A stretch of DNA of 64,000 nt from Paludibacteraceae bacterium (GCA_017471175.1 JAFUVS010000014.1:62001-126000), one strand, 5' to 3'. Positions 44,906-53,554 are shown, counted from the first letter of the stretch. The notes: a model not told the origin generated them from the sequence alone. Translations and numbers: made by a program.

Positions 44906-45046
44906 ATGAAAACGTATAGCAATCCAACCACAAACATTTTTGATTTGCAAGGTGAAAGAATGATGGACGAAATCAATTTTTCATATGGAGGCGGCGGTAA
45001 TGGTCCGGCCTTGATGTATGCCCCCGAATCACCCAAAGTACGTTAA
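44906..45046 (+). CDS. 46-aa small protein with a Gly4 motif
   Basis: The frame starts at ATG 44906 and reads MKTYSNPTTNIFDLQGERMM, then a hydrophobic-acidic stretch with SYGGGGNGPAL, and ends PESPKVR before TAA at 45044. It has no signal peptide or membrane helix. The opening MK-x-Y-x-x-P is typical of many tiny uncharacterised Bacteroidales proteins. It is preceded by an 80-nt gap and followed 4 nt later by the next gene's ATG, so the two are probably translated together. The spacing and amino-acid pattern support coding. The glycine run could be a processing site or flexible linker; no transporter or modifying enzyme is adjacent. Function is unknown. Confidence 0.6.
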   Translation: MKTYSNPTTNIFDLQGERMMDEINFSYGGGGNGPALMYAPESPKVR

Positions 45047-45050
45047 TAAA

Positions 45051-46265
45051 ATGAATAAACGCTTTTCCTTACGAGGATTGATGCTCTTAGTGAGCATCGT
45101 CCTCTGTGGGGTGCAATTGTCTGCACAGACCACTATCCACGAACTCAAATTGGAGTCCACCAAGTCGAAGGCAATAGAAGGCAAGACCTATCTCTTTGCC
45201 GTGCCATACACCGTGCCGGTAGCCAATATCGTGTCGTCCACGAACGCCTCGGTGAACGCTTCGCAAGGCAAGGTAGCCATCTATATGTATGATGGCGCGC
45301 AGGTGGCAAAAGGACAAGACCCGTGGGTAGCTGTTGGCACAAGCGGCGAGTTGCAGTCCGGACGATGCTATAAGATGGTACTCAACGGCACAACGCAAAA
45401 CACGTGGAAGTGCCGCCCAACCTCTACCCCTGCGGAAGCGAAAAGCGTGAGCGTCAGCAAGAACGCCGGTAGCAGTCCTGCTATCAGCGGCTGGAACGGC
45501 GTAGCCAACACCGCTTGGAGCAAAGCCACCGGCGAACTCAAAGGCGTTACCTATGCCTACCTCTATAACAATACCTACGCCGAATACGAATTGGAGTACA
45601 TCGACCGCTCGTGGAACGTGGGCGAACCGCTCATTATCCAAACTGCCGAGGCAGGCAAAATGAGTTTTACCAAGTCGGGAGTAGGTTTCGATTTCGGTGG
45701 TAATTTAGATCCGGGTGAGCAGTTTGACGCACCAGCCCGACACCTTGAAGCAGGCTCCACAACCTTCGTTATTTCTCCCCTCGATGACGGCTACTCCGAC
45801 AAGATGGAAGTGTTCGTTCAGCAAGAAGCGAAAGACAACTACGTGATCGGAAAAGACGTGACGAAGTTACACGGCGAAGGGACAAGCGTACTACAGATGT
45901 GGATGCGCGCCTACAACACAGACTTAGCCGTCCATACTGCTGCCACAGAGAACGGCAAGGCGGCTATCGAACTCCATATCTACGCCCCTGCCACCAACGA
46001 CTATATACTGACTATGGGCGGCAGCGAGACGGCACAGTTCTCGTTGGTTCGAGACGGAGTATATCTGACCAAGAACATCCTCAACTGGCGTCTTCATCTG
46101 ACCAAAGGTGATAACGTCTTCACACTGCAATACGGCTACCCCACCCCGACTGCATTAGACGAAAAGAAATCGGAAAAACGCTATACTAAAATCGTGCGAG
46201 ACGGGAAAATATATATCGAGTGCAACGGAGAATGGTTCAATCTCCTCGGCACACAAGTAAGATAG
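45051..46265 (+). CDS. Secreted beta-rich protein with C-terminal tail
   Basis: A 404-residue protein from ATG 45051, which is 4 nt after the small gene's stop and immediately followed by a good signal peptide (FSLRGLMLLVSIVLCGVQL). The body is a beta-sandwich-like sequence with no recognised catalytic motif (GKTYLFAVPYTVPVANIVSS, YAYLYNNTYAEYELEY, WRLHLTKGDNVFTLQYGYP). A PTALDEKK linker and the tail KIVRDGKIYIECNGEWFNLL end the protein, matching the pattern of the two preceding secreted proteins. It is probably secreted or surface-attached by the same route. It is the last of the secreted cluster; a 59-nt T/C-rich spacer follows before DUF5606. Confidence 0.7.
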   Translation: MNKRFSLRGLMLLVSIVLCGVQLSAQTTIHELKLESTKSKAIEGKTYLFAVPYTVPVANIVSSTNASVNASQGKVAIYMYDGAQVAKGQDPWVAVGTSGELQSGRCYKMVLNGTTQNTWKCRPTSTPAEAKSVSVSKNAGSSPAISGWNGVANTAWSKATGELKGVTYAYLYNNTYAEYELEYIDRSWNVGEPLIIQTAEAGKMSFTKSGVGFDFGGNLDPGEQFDAPARHLEAGSTTFVISPLDDGYSDKMEVFVQQEAKDNYVIGKDVTKLHGEGTSVLQMWMRAYNTDLAVHTAATENGKAAIELHIYAPATNDYILTMGGSETAQFSLVRDGVYLTKNILNWRLHLTKGDNVFTLQYGYPTPTALDEKKSEKRYTKIVRDGKIYIECNGEWFNLLGTQVR

Positions 46266-46324
46266 AGAAATCTCTAATCTTTTAATCTTTCAATCTTCAA
46301 ATCCTTAAATCTATCCATCGAAAT

Positions 46325-46867
46325 ATGCTTAATCAAATTCTTTCCATTACAGGTAAGCCAGGGCTGTACAAATTGGTCAGCCAGGGCAAGAATATGCTTA
46401 TCGTAGAGTCGCTGTCGGACAAGAAACGTATGCCGACCTATGCACGCGACAAGATTGTATCGTTGGCTGATGTGTCCATGTACACAACGGGCGAGGACGT
46501 ATCGTTGAGCGAGGTACTGACCCGTTTAGGCGAGAAGCAGTCGCTACAACCTGTAGAAATGGATATGAAGAACACTTCGGCGGACGAGTTGCGCACTTTC
46601 TTTGAGGGTGTATTGCCCGATTTTGACCGCGACCGCGTCTATCCGACCGACATTCAGAAACTCATCAAGTGGTACAACCTGCTCATAGCGGCAGGCATAA
46701 CGGACTTCAGCGTAGAGCGCGACAACGGCGAAACAGCTGTTGACTCGGCTACGGAAGAGAAAGAGAAACGCGAGGAGCAGAAATTGGCTCGCCAAACACA
46801 AGTAAAAACCCAAAAGAAAACAACCGGAGCGTCTGCCAAAACAGGCGTAGGAGCCAAGAAAGGTTGA
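46325..46867 (+). CDS. DUF5606 domain protein
   Basis: A 180-residue cytosolic protein. It starts MLNQILSITGKPGLYKLVSQ, which is characteristic of the DUF5606 family restricted to Bacteroidota. The N-terminal 130 residues are the conserved domain (KKRMPTYARDKIVSLADVSM, DIQKLIKWYNLLIAAGITDF). The last 50 are a charged, lysine- and alanine-rich disordered tail. The function is unknown; the tail may bind nucleic acid. Its TGA stop overlaps the TTG start of the Nif3 gene (TTGA), so they are translationally coupled. Confidence 0.85.
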   Translation: MLNQILSITGKPGLYKLVSQGKNMLIVESLSDKKRMPTYARDKIVSLADVSMYTTGEDVSLSEVLTRLGEKQSLQPVEMDMKNTSADELRTFFEGVLPDFDRDRVYPTDIQKLIKWYNLLIAAGITDFSVERDNGETAVDSATEEKEKREEQKLARQTQVKTQKKTTGASAKTGVGAKKG

Positions 46868-47679
46868 ACGTCAGTCAAATTATCCATATCATAGAATCTG
46901 TAGCCCCTCTGTCGCGGCAAGAGGAGTGGGATAATTCGGGGCTCCAGGTAGGCGATGGCAATGCCGAGGTCAAGCGCGTCTTGCTCACTACCGACGTAAC
47001 CTACGAGGTAATGAACGAGGCGGCAACGAAGCAGTGCCAACTGGTCTTGTCGCACCATCCTCTACTCTACCGCGGTCTGCGCTCCATAACGGGCAAGACT
47101 GAGCAGGAACGCTGTGTGATTGCCGCCATCCGCAATGGGATAGCTATCTATTCATCGCATACGGCAATGGACAATTACCTGCACGGCGTGAGCGGCAGGA
47201 TGGCGAAGAAAATCGGTCTGCACGACTATCGAATCTTAGTGCCGCAAGCCGTCCAACCTGACCGCGATATACGCAGCGGCAATCCTACCCGGGAGGCGCA
47301 ATACGGACTTGGCGTAATCGGTACGCTGCCCGAGCCTATATCCTTTAAGGCATTGTTAGCACGAGTACGAAAAGCATTTGGCGCGGAAATGTTGCGCTAT
47401 ATACCGCCTTGCCAACCGGAAGTTCAAACTATTGCCTTATGCGGCGGTGCCGGCAGCGAGTTTATGGATGCCGCCATCGCACAAGGTGCCGATGTCTTTT
47501 TGTCAGCCGACTTTAAGTACCACGCTTTTCAACCTGCCATAGGAAAGATCGGCATCATTGACTTAGACCACTGGGTAAGTGAACACTTCACTCGCGAAGT
47601 GTTTGCCGAGTTATTAGCAGGTAACGTAGAAACCATCCTATCAGAACAGGATCACTCTCCTATCTGCTACTACCGCTAA
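46864..47679 (+). CDS. Nif3-like dinuclear metal-centre protein
   Basis: A 271-residue protein with the Nif3/YbgI pattern: EEWDNSGLQVGD near the start, metal-binding histidines in LVLSHHPLLYRGLRSI and YSSHTAMDN, and C-terminal LCGGAGSEFMD, SADFKYHAF and LDHWVSEHF. Members form hexameric rings with a two-metal site and have been linked to GTP cyclohydrolase-like or nucleotide hydrolysis, but the role is unsettled. Many homologues carry a central insertion; this one is the short form. The start is TTG at 46864, overlapping the DUF5606 stop by four bases; the next in-frame ATG would remove conserved residues. Confidence 0.9.
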   Translation: MNVSQIIHIIESVAPLSRQEEWDNSGLQVGDGNAEVKRVLLTTDVTYEVMNEAATKQCQLVLSHHPLLYRGLRSITGKTEQERCVIAAIRNGIAIYSSHTAMDNYLHGVSGRMAKKIGLHDYRILVPQAVQPDRDIRSGNPTREAQYGLGVIGTLPEPISFKALLARVRKAFGAEMLRYIPPCQPEVQTIALCGGAGSEFMDAAIAQGADVFLSADFKYHAFQPAIGKIGIIDLDHWVSEHFTREVFAELLAGNVETILSEQDHSPICYYR

Positions 47680-47726
47680 TCGAAAACTGACAACTGAAAA
47701 CTGAAAAAATATAAATATAAAATACT

Positions 47727-48473
47727 ATGACAACCAAGAAAGACGAAAAAGAGTTATCCGTAGAGGAGAAACTGCAAACTTTGTATGACTTGCAGGCCGT
47801 TGATTCGAAGATAGACGAACTGCGTACGCTGGCAGGCGAACTACCACAAGAAGTGAAAGATATGAGCGATGAGGTAGAGGGTCTGAAAACGCGTTTGAAA
47901 AACATCGAGAACGACATCAAGGACTTCGAAACGCAAATATCCGACCATCGAGTACGCATTGAGAACGCCAATGCCGCTATCTCTCGCTACAAAGAGCAAC
48001 AAGACAACGTACGCAATAACCGCGAATTCGACAACCTCACCAAAGAGATTGAATACCAGCAATTAGACATCGAACTGAGCCAAAAGAAAATCAAGACCTA
48101 CAGCGCCGACCTCGAAGCACGCCAAACAGAAAAAGCCAAGACCGTGGCCGAAATCGAAGAAAAAACCGTGGATCTGAATCAGAAAAAATCGGACTTAAAC
48201 TCTATTTTGGAGGAAACCAAGAACGAAACGGAAGCGTTGATGATTCGTTCTGCCGAATTAGAGTCACAGGTAGACGACCGTCTGTTGGCAGCCTTCAAGC
48301 GTATCCGCAAGAATGCTCACAACGGTCTGGCAGTAGTAAAAATTGAGCGCGACAGTTGCGGCGGCTGCCACAGCAAGATTCCGGCACAGCGGCAGTTAGA
48401 CATCCGCCAGCGCAAGAAAATCATTGTATGTGAGTTCTGCGGCCGTATTTTAGTGGATTCGGAGATGCAATAA
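47727..48473 (+). CDS. Coiled-coil protein with C-terminal zinc ribbon (C4-type)
   Basis: A 248-residue protein. Residues about 10-190 are a long, charged helical hairpin (SVEEKLQTLYDLQAVDSKID onwards). A four-cysteine zinc ribbon follows (CGGCHSKIPAQRQLDIRQRK, then CEFCG). The family resembles chlamydial CT398 and related zf-RING_7 proteins, which have been linked to transcription or secretion complexes. It lies downstream of Nif3, as in many Bacteroidota, which supports the pairing. Its TAA stop overlaps the next ATG by one base. Confidence 0.88.
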   Translation: MTTKKDEKELSVEEKLQTLYDLQAVDSKIDELRTLAGELPQEVKDMSDEVEGLKTRLKNIENDIKDFETQISDHRVRIENANAAISRYKEQQDNVRNNREFDNLTKEIEYQQLDIELSQKKIKTYSADLEARQTEKAKTVAEIEEKTVDLNQKKSDLNSILEETKNETEALMIRSAELESQVDDRLLAAFKRIRKNAHNGLAVVKIERDSCGGCHSKIPAQRQLDIRQRKKIIVCEFCGRILVDSEMQ

Positions 48474-48877
48474 TGCTTCCTCTTATCCTTTTTCTTTCGC
48501 TCGGGCTACTCATCCTCATTCTCTTTGAGTGGCGCGAGCGTCATCGTAAGGGCGAACCGCCATCGCACGCTCGGGCAATTGATCCGAGTTGCTGCGGACA
48601 ACATTTGGTTTGCGAGCGCGAGAAGATGCTTCAACCCTTGGACAAACCCGTTTATTACGACGACGAAGAGTTGGATGCCTACGCCGACATACCCTCGGAG
48701 GACTTAACGCAAGAGCAAGCCGATGCCATTGGGGCTGTATTTCATAGTATGAACGAGTCGGACGTGGCAGGTTGGGTTCGCAGTCTGGAGATGCGCCGCA
48801 TCGCTTTGCCGGCAGACATCCGCGAAGAAGCTATGCTTATCGTCCGCGAGCAGCGAGCCGGAGTTGGCGGGCATTAA
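48473..48877 (+). CDS. Small membrane-anchored protein with CCGQHLVCE motif
   Basis: A 134-residue protein. One N-terminal transmembrane helix (about 2-18, LPLILFLSLGLLILILF) is followed by a short basic loop. A cysteine cluster comes next (DPSCCGQHLVCERE), then a conserved acidic stretch (YYDDEELDAYADIPSEDLT) and a helical end. I recall similar short proteins downstream of the zinc-ribbon gene in Bacteroidota, but know of no proven function. The ATG overlaps the zinc-ribbon stop (TAATG). Its 3' end overlaps the converging transporter gene by 41 bases. Confidence 0.75.
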   Translation: MLPLILFLSLGLLILILFEWRERHRKGEPPSHARAIDPSCCGQHLVCEREKMLQPLDKPVYYDDEELDAYADIPSEDLTQEQADAIGAVFHSMNESDVAGWVRSLEMRRIALPADIREEAMLIVREQRAGVGGH

Positions 48878-49859
48878 CGAGGTTCTGAATAATCATATAG
48901 GCGGCAGGTCCGAGAGCCGCTAACGGAAAAAGATACGTCTGAGCCATCCAAATGGCGAGGGTCGTATTTTTTTGCCCCAATGCCTGCCCTGCCGTTATGC
49001 GCGATATACCGCTCGGCGTCTTAGGAGCAGTAGCCGGATTGATGACCACGTCTTGGTAATCTTTGCCGTGGCTTGATGCGGGGAAACGGAATCCCAGCAC
49101 TCTGCCAATGCGGAATTGCAACAGACAGGCAACCAACGCTGACAGGCAGATGGCTATTGCCGAGAATACATTATAGGATGTATATACAAGCGTATATACC
49201 ATATCTCCCATCAGGATGACAATGGTAACAGCCCAAATATAAAACGGCAGTTGCGCCCAAGTAGCAGGCAGATAGAATCGTTTGTCACTCCCCTTGTATC
49301 GCTGCCACGCATCGTAGAGCAATCGCAACGCCCAAGCAAGCACAAAAGGTCCAACCAACAATCCGCCCACCTTACGCAGAATCAGCCACGCCGCCACCGA
49401 AAATGAAAAATGGGCTATAGGGTGTATATAGGGGAAGAAAAGCGGGACGATCATTACGGTGGCGAAGTTGCTAACGATGGTGTACATCGTCAGGTTCTGA
49501 ATGCTGCCACCGAGTTTGCCGGCTATGATGGGAGCCGCCGTAGCGGTGGGCTGCAAGAAACACAGCATAGCGGCTTCGGCTATGGCAGGGTCCTGCAAGA
49601 CCGAGATAAAAGGAGCAATAACACGCAGCAGAAAGTACACGCCGATAGCCAAAACGACTTGCACAAGCAGAGCCAACCCGTGCCACTTATGCAGACGCAA
49701 GTCCAACGGATTAACCTTGCAGAACGTGAAAAAAAGCATCAGAAAAATGAGCGGGGGCAAAGCGGGCGTGAATCGGCGAAAGAAAGGGAAACCGACTGCC
49801 CCGATTAGGATTGCTGCAAACAAGGCATTGCGATTGAGAAAAGCAAGAAAACGATGCAT
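48837..49859 (-). CDS. BASS-family (bile acid:sodium symporter-like) transporter
   Basis: A 340-residue integral membrane protein with about nine to ten helices. The motifs CFLQPTATAAPIIAGKLGGS and SGISRITAGQALGQKNTTLA correspond to the core helix-break regions of ASBT-like transporters. BASS proteins move organic anions with sodium; the substrate here is unknown. ATG 49859 is chosen because it begins the hydrophobic part. A GTG at 49895, overlapping the sugar transferase gene, would add 12 residues. It is the last gene of the leftward overlapping operon and converges with the small membrane protein gene. Confidence 0.82.
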   Translation of the reverse strand: MHRFLAFLNRNALFAAILIGAVGFPFFRRFTPALPPLIFLMLFFTFCKVNPLDLRLHKWHGLALLVQVVLAIGVYFLLRVIAPFISVLQDPAIAEAAMLCFLQPTATAAPIIAGKLGGSIQNLTMYTIVSNFATVMIVPLFFPYIHPIAHFSFSVAAWLILRKVGGLLVGPFVLAWALRLLYDAWQRYKGSDKRFYLPATWAQLPFYIWAVTIVILMGDMVYTLVYTSYNVFSAIAICLSALVACLLQFRIGRVLGFRFPASSHGKDYQDVVINPATAPKTPSGISRITAGQALGQKNTTLAIWMAQTYLFPLAALGPAAYMIIQNLVNARQLRLAARGR

Positions 49860-49887
49860 AAGTATAGAGATATTCGGCACCTGCCAC

Positions 49888-51390
49888 TCAGGCACTGTGC
49901 ATACGCTTAAAGAGTATCGAATAGACGGTTAAGAAGAAGTATTTGACATCAGTCCAAAACGGATGACGGAAATACTCATCCAGGTACTTATTTTCAGAGG
50001 CATATAGCTCGTCAAACGTCTTGGGATGGTCAATGTAGAACGGCGGGATCAGTCCGGGCTTGGTTCGGGTGCGCTTGCGCTGCAACTCTTCAGGATAGGT
50101 ATTGAACATCGTGCGCGAAAGGGGGCGTATGCCGACTAATTTGACATCGCCTTTGAGCCAGTTGATGAGCATCGGCAATTCGTCCAACCAGTAGCGACGC
50201 ATCCATTTGCCCCACGTGGTGATACGAAAATCATCATCCGACTTGTCGGCTATATTCATCCCACCGCGTTGGTCAAAGACGTACTTCTGGATGTACTCGG
50301 AGTACGGATGCATCGTTCGGAACTTATAGAAATAGACTATCTTCTCGTCTTTGCAGACGCGTGGCAGTTTGATCAGCGGTCCATAGACTTTGATTTGCTC
50401 TTGGTCGTAAGGCTGCGAATGCCGGCGGGCAAAAACGTACTCAATATGTTCCGACGGGATGATTTTTTCCACTTCAAATCCGCAATAGTAAAGTCTTCCC
50501 AATACTTCCGTCTTCGACAATACGCGTTTCTTGCCTTTTGTCAGGTCGTAGTAGAGACGGCTGAACAGGAGCAGTCGCGGCAAGAGCCGCCGCCAGATGA
50601 ACCAAGCTATATAAACAAGGTAGTTAATACCCTTTGGATAGGAAGCGAGGATTTTCTTCTTGATATACTCCTGGGGGCGGTAACAGCAGACGTACCTTCC
50701 GTTGTCGGGCAGTTTTTGGTTGATGATACACAGCCTTCGGTTTATGCCTTTGAGCTGGTTGAGCAAGATGAGGTCAACCAATGTATCGTACTGGTAATCG
50801 GGAATTTCCAAGAATGAATACCGATCGCGATTGGCTACTACTTTGGTGCGCTTATTATTAAGATCGGCTTCGTGCACAAGCATTTGGTACTCATCCTCGG
50901 TGGTGAGAGAAAGCACCGTCTCGTGAATCGTACGCTGCGATTTTTCGTTTCGCGGCTCATCGGGTCGTCCCACTACGGCATTGTCCCGCTGCTCAATCTC
51001 CATCACGGGAACGGTCATATTGAGAGCAAACTTCCAGTAGTGCATACCTAACTGCATAATGGATTCTACGATCATAACGATACCCACCATCCATAATGCA
51101 ACCGTCTGCGAGAACTGCCACGGCAGAATAGGCAATGTGAAATGAAGCACCAGCATCAACAGACCGCCCGTTAGGCATAATTGCAACAGTTCCTGCCAGT
51201 ACCAAGCCTCACGATACGACTTCCTATACTTGCCGCACAACAGACCAAGCACTATCCACAGAACGGTCATTGCCCCAAAGAGAGCCACATAGGCAAGCAC
51301 GTCCGCTTTCTGCGCCATCACGCGGAACAGAATATAGAGCGTACCGCAAACAGCCCATACAAGAATATCACTTAGTATCCTTTTGCCCAT
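49888..51390 (-). CDS. Polyprenyl-phosphate sugar-1-phosphate transferase (WcaJ/WbaP type)
   Basis: A 500-residue membrane enzyme. It has four N-terminal helices (about 5-135), a central soluble region including the segment EYIKKKILASYPKGINYLVY, and a C-terminal bacterial sugar-transferase domain. There FYKFRTMHPYSEYIQKYV, WLDELPMLINWLKGD and GIRPLSR are the conserved catalytic and membrane-bound motifs. It attaches the first sugar phosphate to undecaprenyl phosphate, starting capsule, O-antigen or glycan synthesis. The start overlaps the deacetylase end by 19 bases, and it overlaps or abuts the transporter at its own end. No other glycosyltransferase is in the window, so the glycan pathway continues elsewhere. 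Confidence 0.87.
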   Translation of the reverse strand: MGKRILSDILVWAVCGTLYILFRVMAQKADVLAYVALFGAMTVLWIVLGLLCGKYRKSYREAWYWQELLQLCLTGGLLMLVLHFTLPILPWQFSQTVALWMVGIVMIVESIMQLGMHYWKFALNMTVPVMEIEQRDNAVVGRPDEPRNEKSQRTIHETVLSLTTEDEYQMLVHEADLNNKRTKVVANRDRYSFLEIPDYQYDTLVDLILLNQLKGINRRLCIINQKLPDNGRYVCCYRPQEYIKKKILASYPKGINYLVYIAWFIWRRLLPRLLLFSRLYYDLTKGKKRVLSKTEVLGRLYYCGFEVEKIIPSEHIEYVFARRHSQPYDQEQIKVYGPLIKLPRVCKDEKIVYFYKFRTMHPYSEYIQKYVFDQRGGMNIADKSDDDFRITTWGKWMRRYWLDELPMLINWLKGDVKLVGIRPLSRTMFNTYPEELQRKRTRTKPGLIPPFYIDHPKTFDELYASENKYLDEYFRHPFWTDVKYFFLTVYSILFKRMHSA

Positions 51391-52193
51391 AATAGAATGC
51401 GTTTAACGATGTTTTTAGCGGACTGTGAAAGGTATTCCTTGGTCCATAGATAGGGATTATCGGTCCAGCGTTGCGGATGCGTGGTCAGCATCACGGCATT
51501 ACCCAATTGGCGCTTATACGAGCCGTTAGCAAGAGAGTCAATGATTTGGTCGGTAGAATGGAACGTGCGTCCTTGCCGAATCCACTCTTCCTGCTGCTTG
51601 ACTTTATCGCGCACGGAAACGCGGTAGCCGTCCCATTCTCTGCCCGTGTCGGTGAGATAAAAAACGGAATTGAAATCCACATCAAAATACGGTTCACCGA
51701 TGATGCCGAAATCGCGGTAAGACTTTGTTTTCCACAAGTCTCGCCCGTCATATCGGCTCGCGGGCGCACCGTGCATACAGACGGTTACCACCGGATAGAA
51801 TATTCGGAAGTAGCCCAGCCATTTTTCAAAATGCGCAAGTGCCTTCGGGACATCGCCTTGCGCTATCGACATATCCTCGTAGTGGTAGCCTATCTCGTGT
51901 CCTAATGCAGCAATGGCGCGGATAATGTCGGGCTGATTAGACTGCTCTATGACGCGAAAATAGTAGGACGCTCGAATGCCGAGTTGATGTTCTATCTGCG
52001 CGGTGAGTAGGCTATTGGCTGCACGCAAGTCCACATCATGACGCAGGATAACATACGGTTCAGACACGCCGTCCTGCGCAGAGGACTTCTGCTTTTGGCG
52101 ACAATAAGCCTCAAAGGTAAGGAAACGGTAGCCTGCTTGCAGGAAAGCCTCAAGTAGGCTGCGGTATGTAGAAAGAGTAAAATCTTTATTCAA
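51372..52193 (-). CDS. NodB-like polysaccharide deacetylase superfamily protein
   Basis: A 273-residue protein without signal peptide. Metal-binding motifs of the deacetylase superfamily are visible: VILRHDVDLRAA (Asp pair), LGHEIGYHYED (His-x3-His), and a late LTTHPQRW. The spacing fits cytosolic members found in polysaccharide clusters rather than chitin-type secreted enzymes. The start is TTG at 52193 and overlaps the recombinase stop by eight bases (TTGAATAA). It may remove acetyl groups from a sugar precursor or lipid-linked glycan made with the adjacent sugar transferase. Confidence 0.8.
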   Translation of the reverse strand: MNKDFTLSTYRSLLEAFLQAGYRFLTFEAYCRQKQKSSAQDGVSEPYVILRHDVDLRAANSLLTAQIEHQLGIRASYYFRVIEQSNQPDIIRAIAALGHEIGYHYEDMSIAQGDVPKALAHFEKWLGYFRIFYPVVTVCMHGAPASRYDGRDLWKTKSYRDFGIIGEPYFDVDFNSVFYLTDTGREWDGYRVSVRDKVKQQEEWIRQGRTFHSTDQIIDSLANGSYKRQLGNAVMLTTHPQRWTDNPYLWTKEYLSQSAKNIVKRILLWAKGY

Positions 52194-52818
52194 TATAGTT
52201 TGATTTAGAGGTTTGCGACAGGTGGTAACGTTCTATATATCGTTTGGCTTGCGAGTAACTGCAATGCAAGCGTTTGGATATATCGTAGATGGAATAGCCT
52301 CGTTGTACATACTTGACGACTTGGTTGTGGTATCGATGCAGTTTGAGTTGTTCACAGGTGGCTACAGAGCCTTTCTTTCGTCCTAATTGTTTGCCTTCCG
52401 CTTTTTTCCGCGCCAGGGCTTCTTTGGTTCGCTGCGAGATAAGGGTTCGTTCTATTTCCGCCGAGATGCTGAACGCGAAAGCTAACACTTTGGACTGAAT
52501 GTCATCGCCTAATCGGTATCCGTCTTTGATAGTCCATACCTTGCAGCCCTTGTTCATACATATACTGAGAATTTCCATTATCATATAGAAACTTCTCCCT
52601 AATCGGCTCAGTTCAGCACATATAATCAGGTCATTACGCTTAATCACACGGAGCAACCCGCCTAATCGACGCTGTTTGTAGCTCTTGGTTCCGGAGATAG
52701 ACTCCTCTATCCAACGATCAATGGAAAGGCCATTTTGCTGACAAAAGACCTTAATTTCAAAGCGTTGGTTTTCAACAGTTTGTTTATCGCTTGAGACTCT
52801 GATATAGCCATATACCAT
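52186..52818 (-). CDS. Serine site-specific recombinase of the Bacteroides DNA-invertase (Mpi-like) type
   Basis: A 210-residue small serine recombinase. The catalytic domain begins VYGYIRVSSDKQT with nucleophile Ser9, and continues ELSRLGRSFYMIMEIL, then AFAFSISAEIERTLISQRTK. The C-terminal part has a basic linker (LGRKKGS) and a helix-turn-helix (YSIYDISKRLHCSYSQAKRY). Its opening resembles the master promoter invertase Mpi, which flips capsule promoters in Bacteroides fragilis. Its ATG is one base after the nucleotidyltransferase stop, and its end overlaps the deacetylase, so it is embedded in a biosynthetic operon. No invertible inverted-repeat pair was found close by; targets may lie elsewhere. 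A resolvase role is the alternative. Confidence 0.85.
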   Translation of the reverse strand: MVYGYIRVSSDKQTVENQRFEIKVFCQQNGLSIDRWIEESISGTKSYKQRRLGGLLRVIKRNDLIICAELSRLGRSFYMIMEILSICMNKGCKVWTIKDGYRLGDDIQSKVLAFAFSISAEIERTLISQRTKEALARKKAEGKQLGRKKGSVATCEQLKLHRYHNQVVKYVQRGYSIYDISKRLHCSYSQAKRYIERYHLSQTSKSNYIE

Positions 52819-52819
52819 T

Positions 52820-53554
52820 CTACGTTAACCATTCGTTTGCCCATTGCTCCACTTCAGTCAACTGCTCTATTTTTCCTACGTCCATCATTCGGTAATCTGC
52901 CGGAAGGTATGCTTTTACGCTAATGTTCTGTTGTACGAGGTACATATATAAATCAATGAGCGAGAACTTGTCGGAAGGTATTTGATTGAGGTAGCCGACG
53001 ATGCGAGGTGAAAGGATCTGCATTCCGGAGAAAGCCAATAGACGTGTATCGGAGAGGTCTTGTCCTTGAGGACGAACCTGCCCCGTAGCCGTGTTGATCC
53101 AGCCTCGGAGCTGCAGGTTTTGATCGAACGAGAGGTAGCGTTGGGTTTGTCGTTCGCTGACTACCAAAAGAGCTGTATCGTTGCTGTAGGAAGCTATCAG
53201 ACGAGGCAGGTTGATGGTGGAAAGGATGTCCGCATTGAGTGCCAAGATCGGTTCATCTGCAGGAAAGGCTGTCAGCGCTTTCCTCAAACCGCCTCCCGTC
53301 TCCAAAAGGCAGTCCCGCTCATCGGAGATACGGATATCGCAGTCAAAATTGCGGTTGTCACGCAGGTACTGTATGATTTGGTCAGCCTTGTGGTGAACAT
53401 TGACGATAATACGAGTGATACCGGCATCCTTGAGCCTCTCTATCTGCCACAGCAACAACGGCTTGCCAAGTATCGGCACCAACGCTTTGGGCATTCGGTC
53501 GGTCAGCGGACGCAGACGCGTACCCAAACCTGCAGCAAAAATCATCGCTCTCAT
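52820..53554 (-). CDS. Sugar-1-phosphate nucleotidyltransferase, MurU-like
   Basis: A 244-residue NTP-transferase. The signature AAGLGTRLRPLTDRMPKAL at the N-terminus binds nucleotide. VNVHHKADQIIQYL, LETGGGLRKAL and LALNADIL follow the MurU pattern (LVNTHH, LETGGG, NGD). MurU makes UDP-MurNAc from MurNAc-1-phosphate in peptidoglycan recycling. The gene upstream encodes the matching anomeric kinase, and the two overlap by four bases (ATGA), as with amgK-murU. A role in making another NDP-sugar for the downstream glycan enzymes is possible. The next gene, a recombinase, begins one base after the stop. Confidence 0.85.
   Translation of the reverse strand: MRAMIFAAGLGTRLRPLTDRMPKALVPILGKPLLLWQIERLKDAGITRIIVNVHHKADQIIQYLRDNRNFDCDIRISDERDCLLETGGGLRKALTAFPADEPILALNADILSTINLPRLIASYSNDTALLVVSERQTQRYLSFDQNLQLRGWINTATGQVRPQGQDLSDTRLLAFSGMQILSPRIVGYLNQIPSDKFSLIDLYMYLVQQNISVKAYLPADYRMMDVGKIEQLTEVEQWANEWLT

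Noticed and set aside
44906..45046. RiPP precursor with double-glycine leader
   Set aside because: No C39 peptidase transporter, radical SAM or lanthipeptide enzyme is nearby, and the glycines do not sit at a typical leader boundary; kept only as an unknown small protein.
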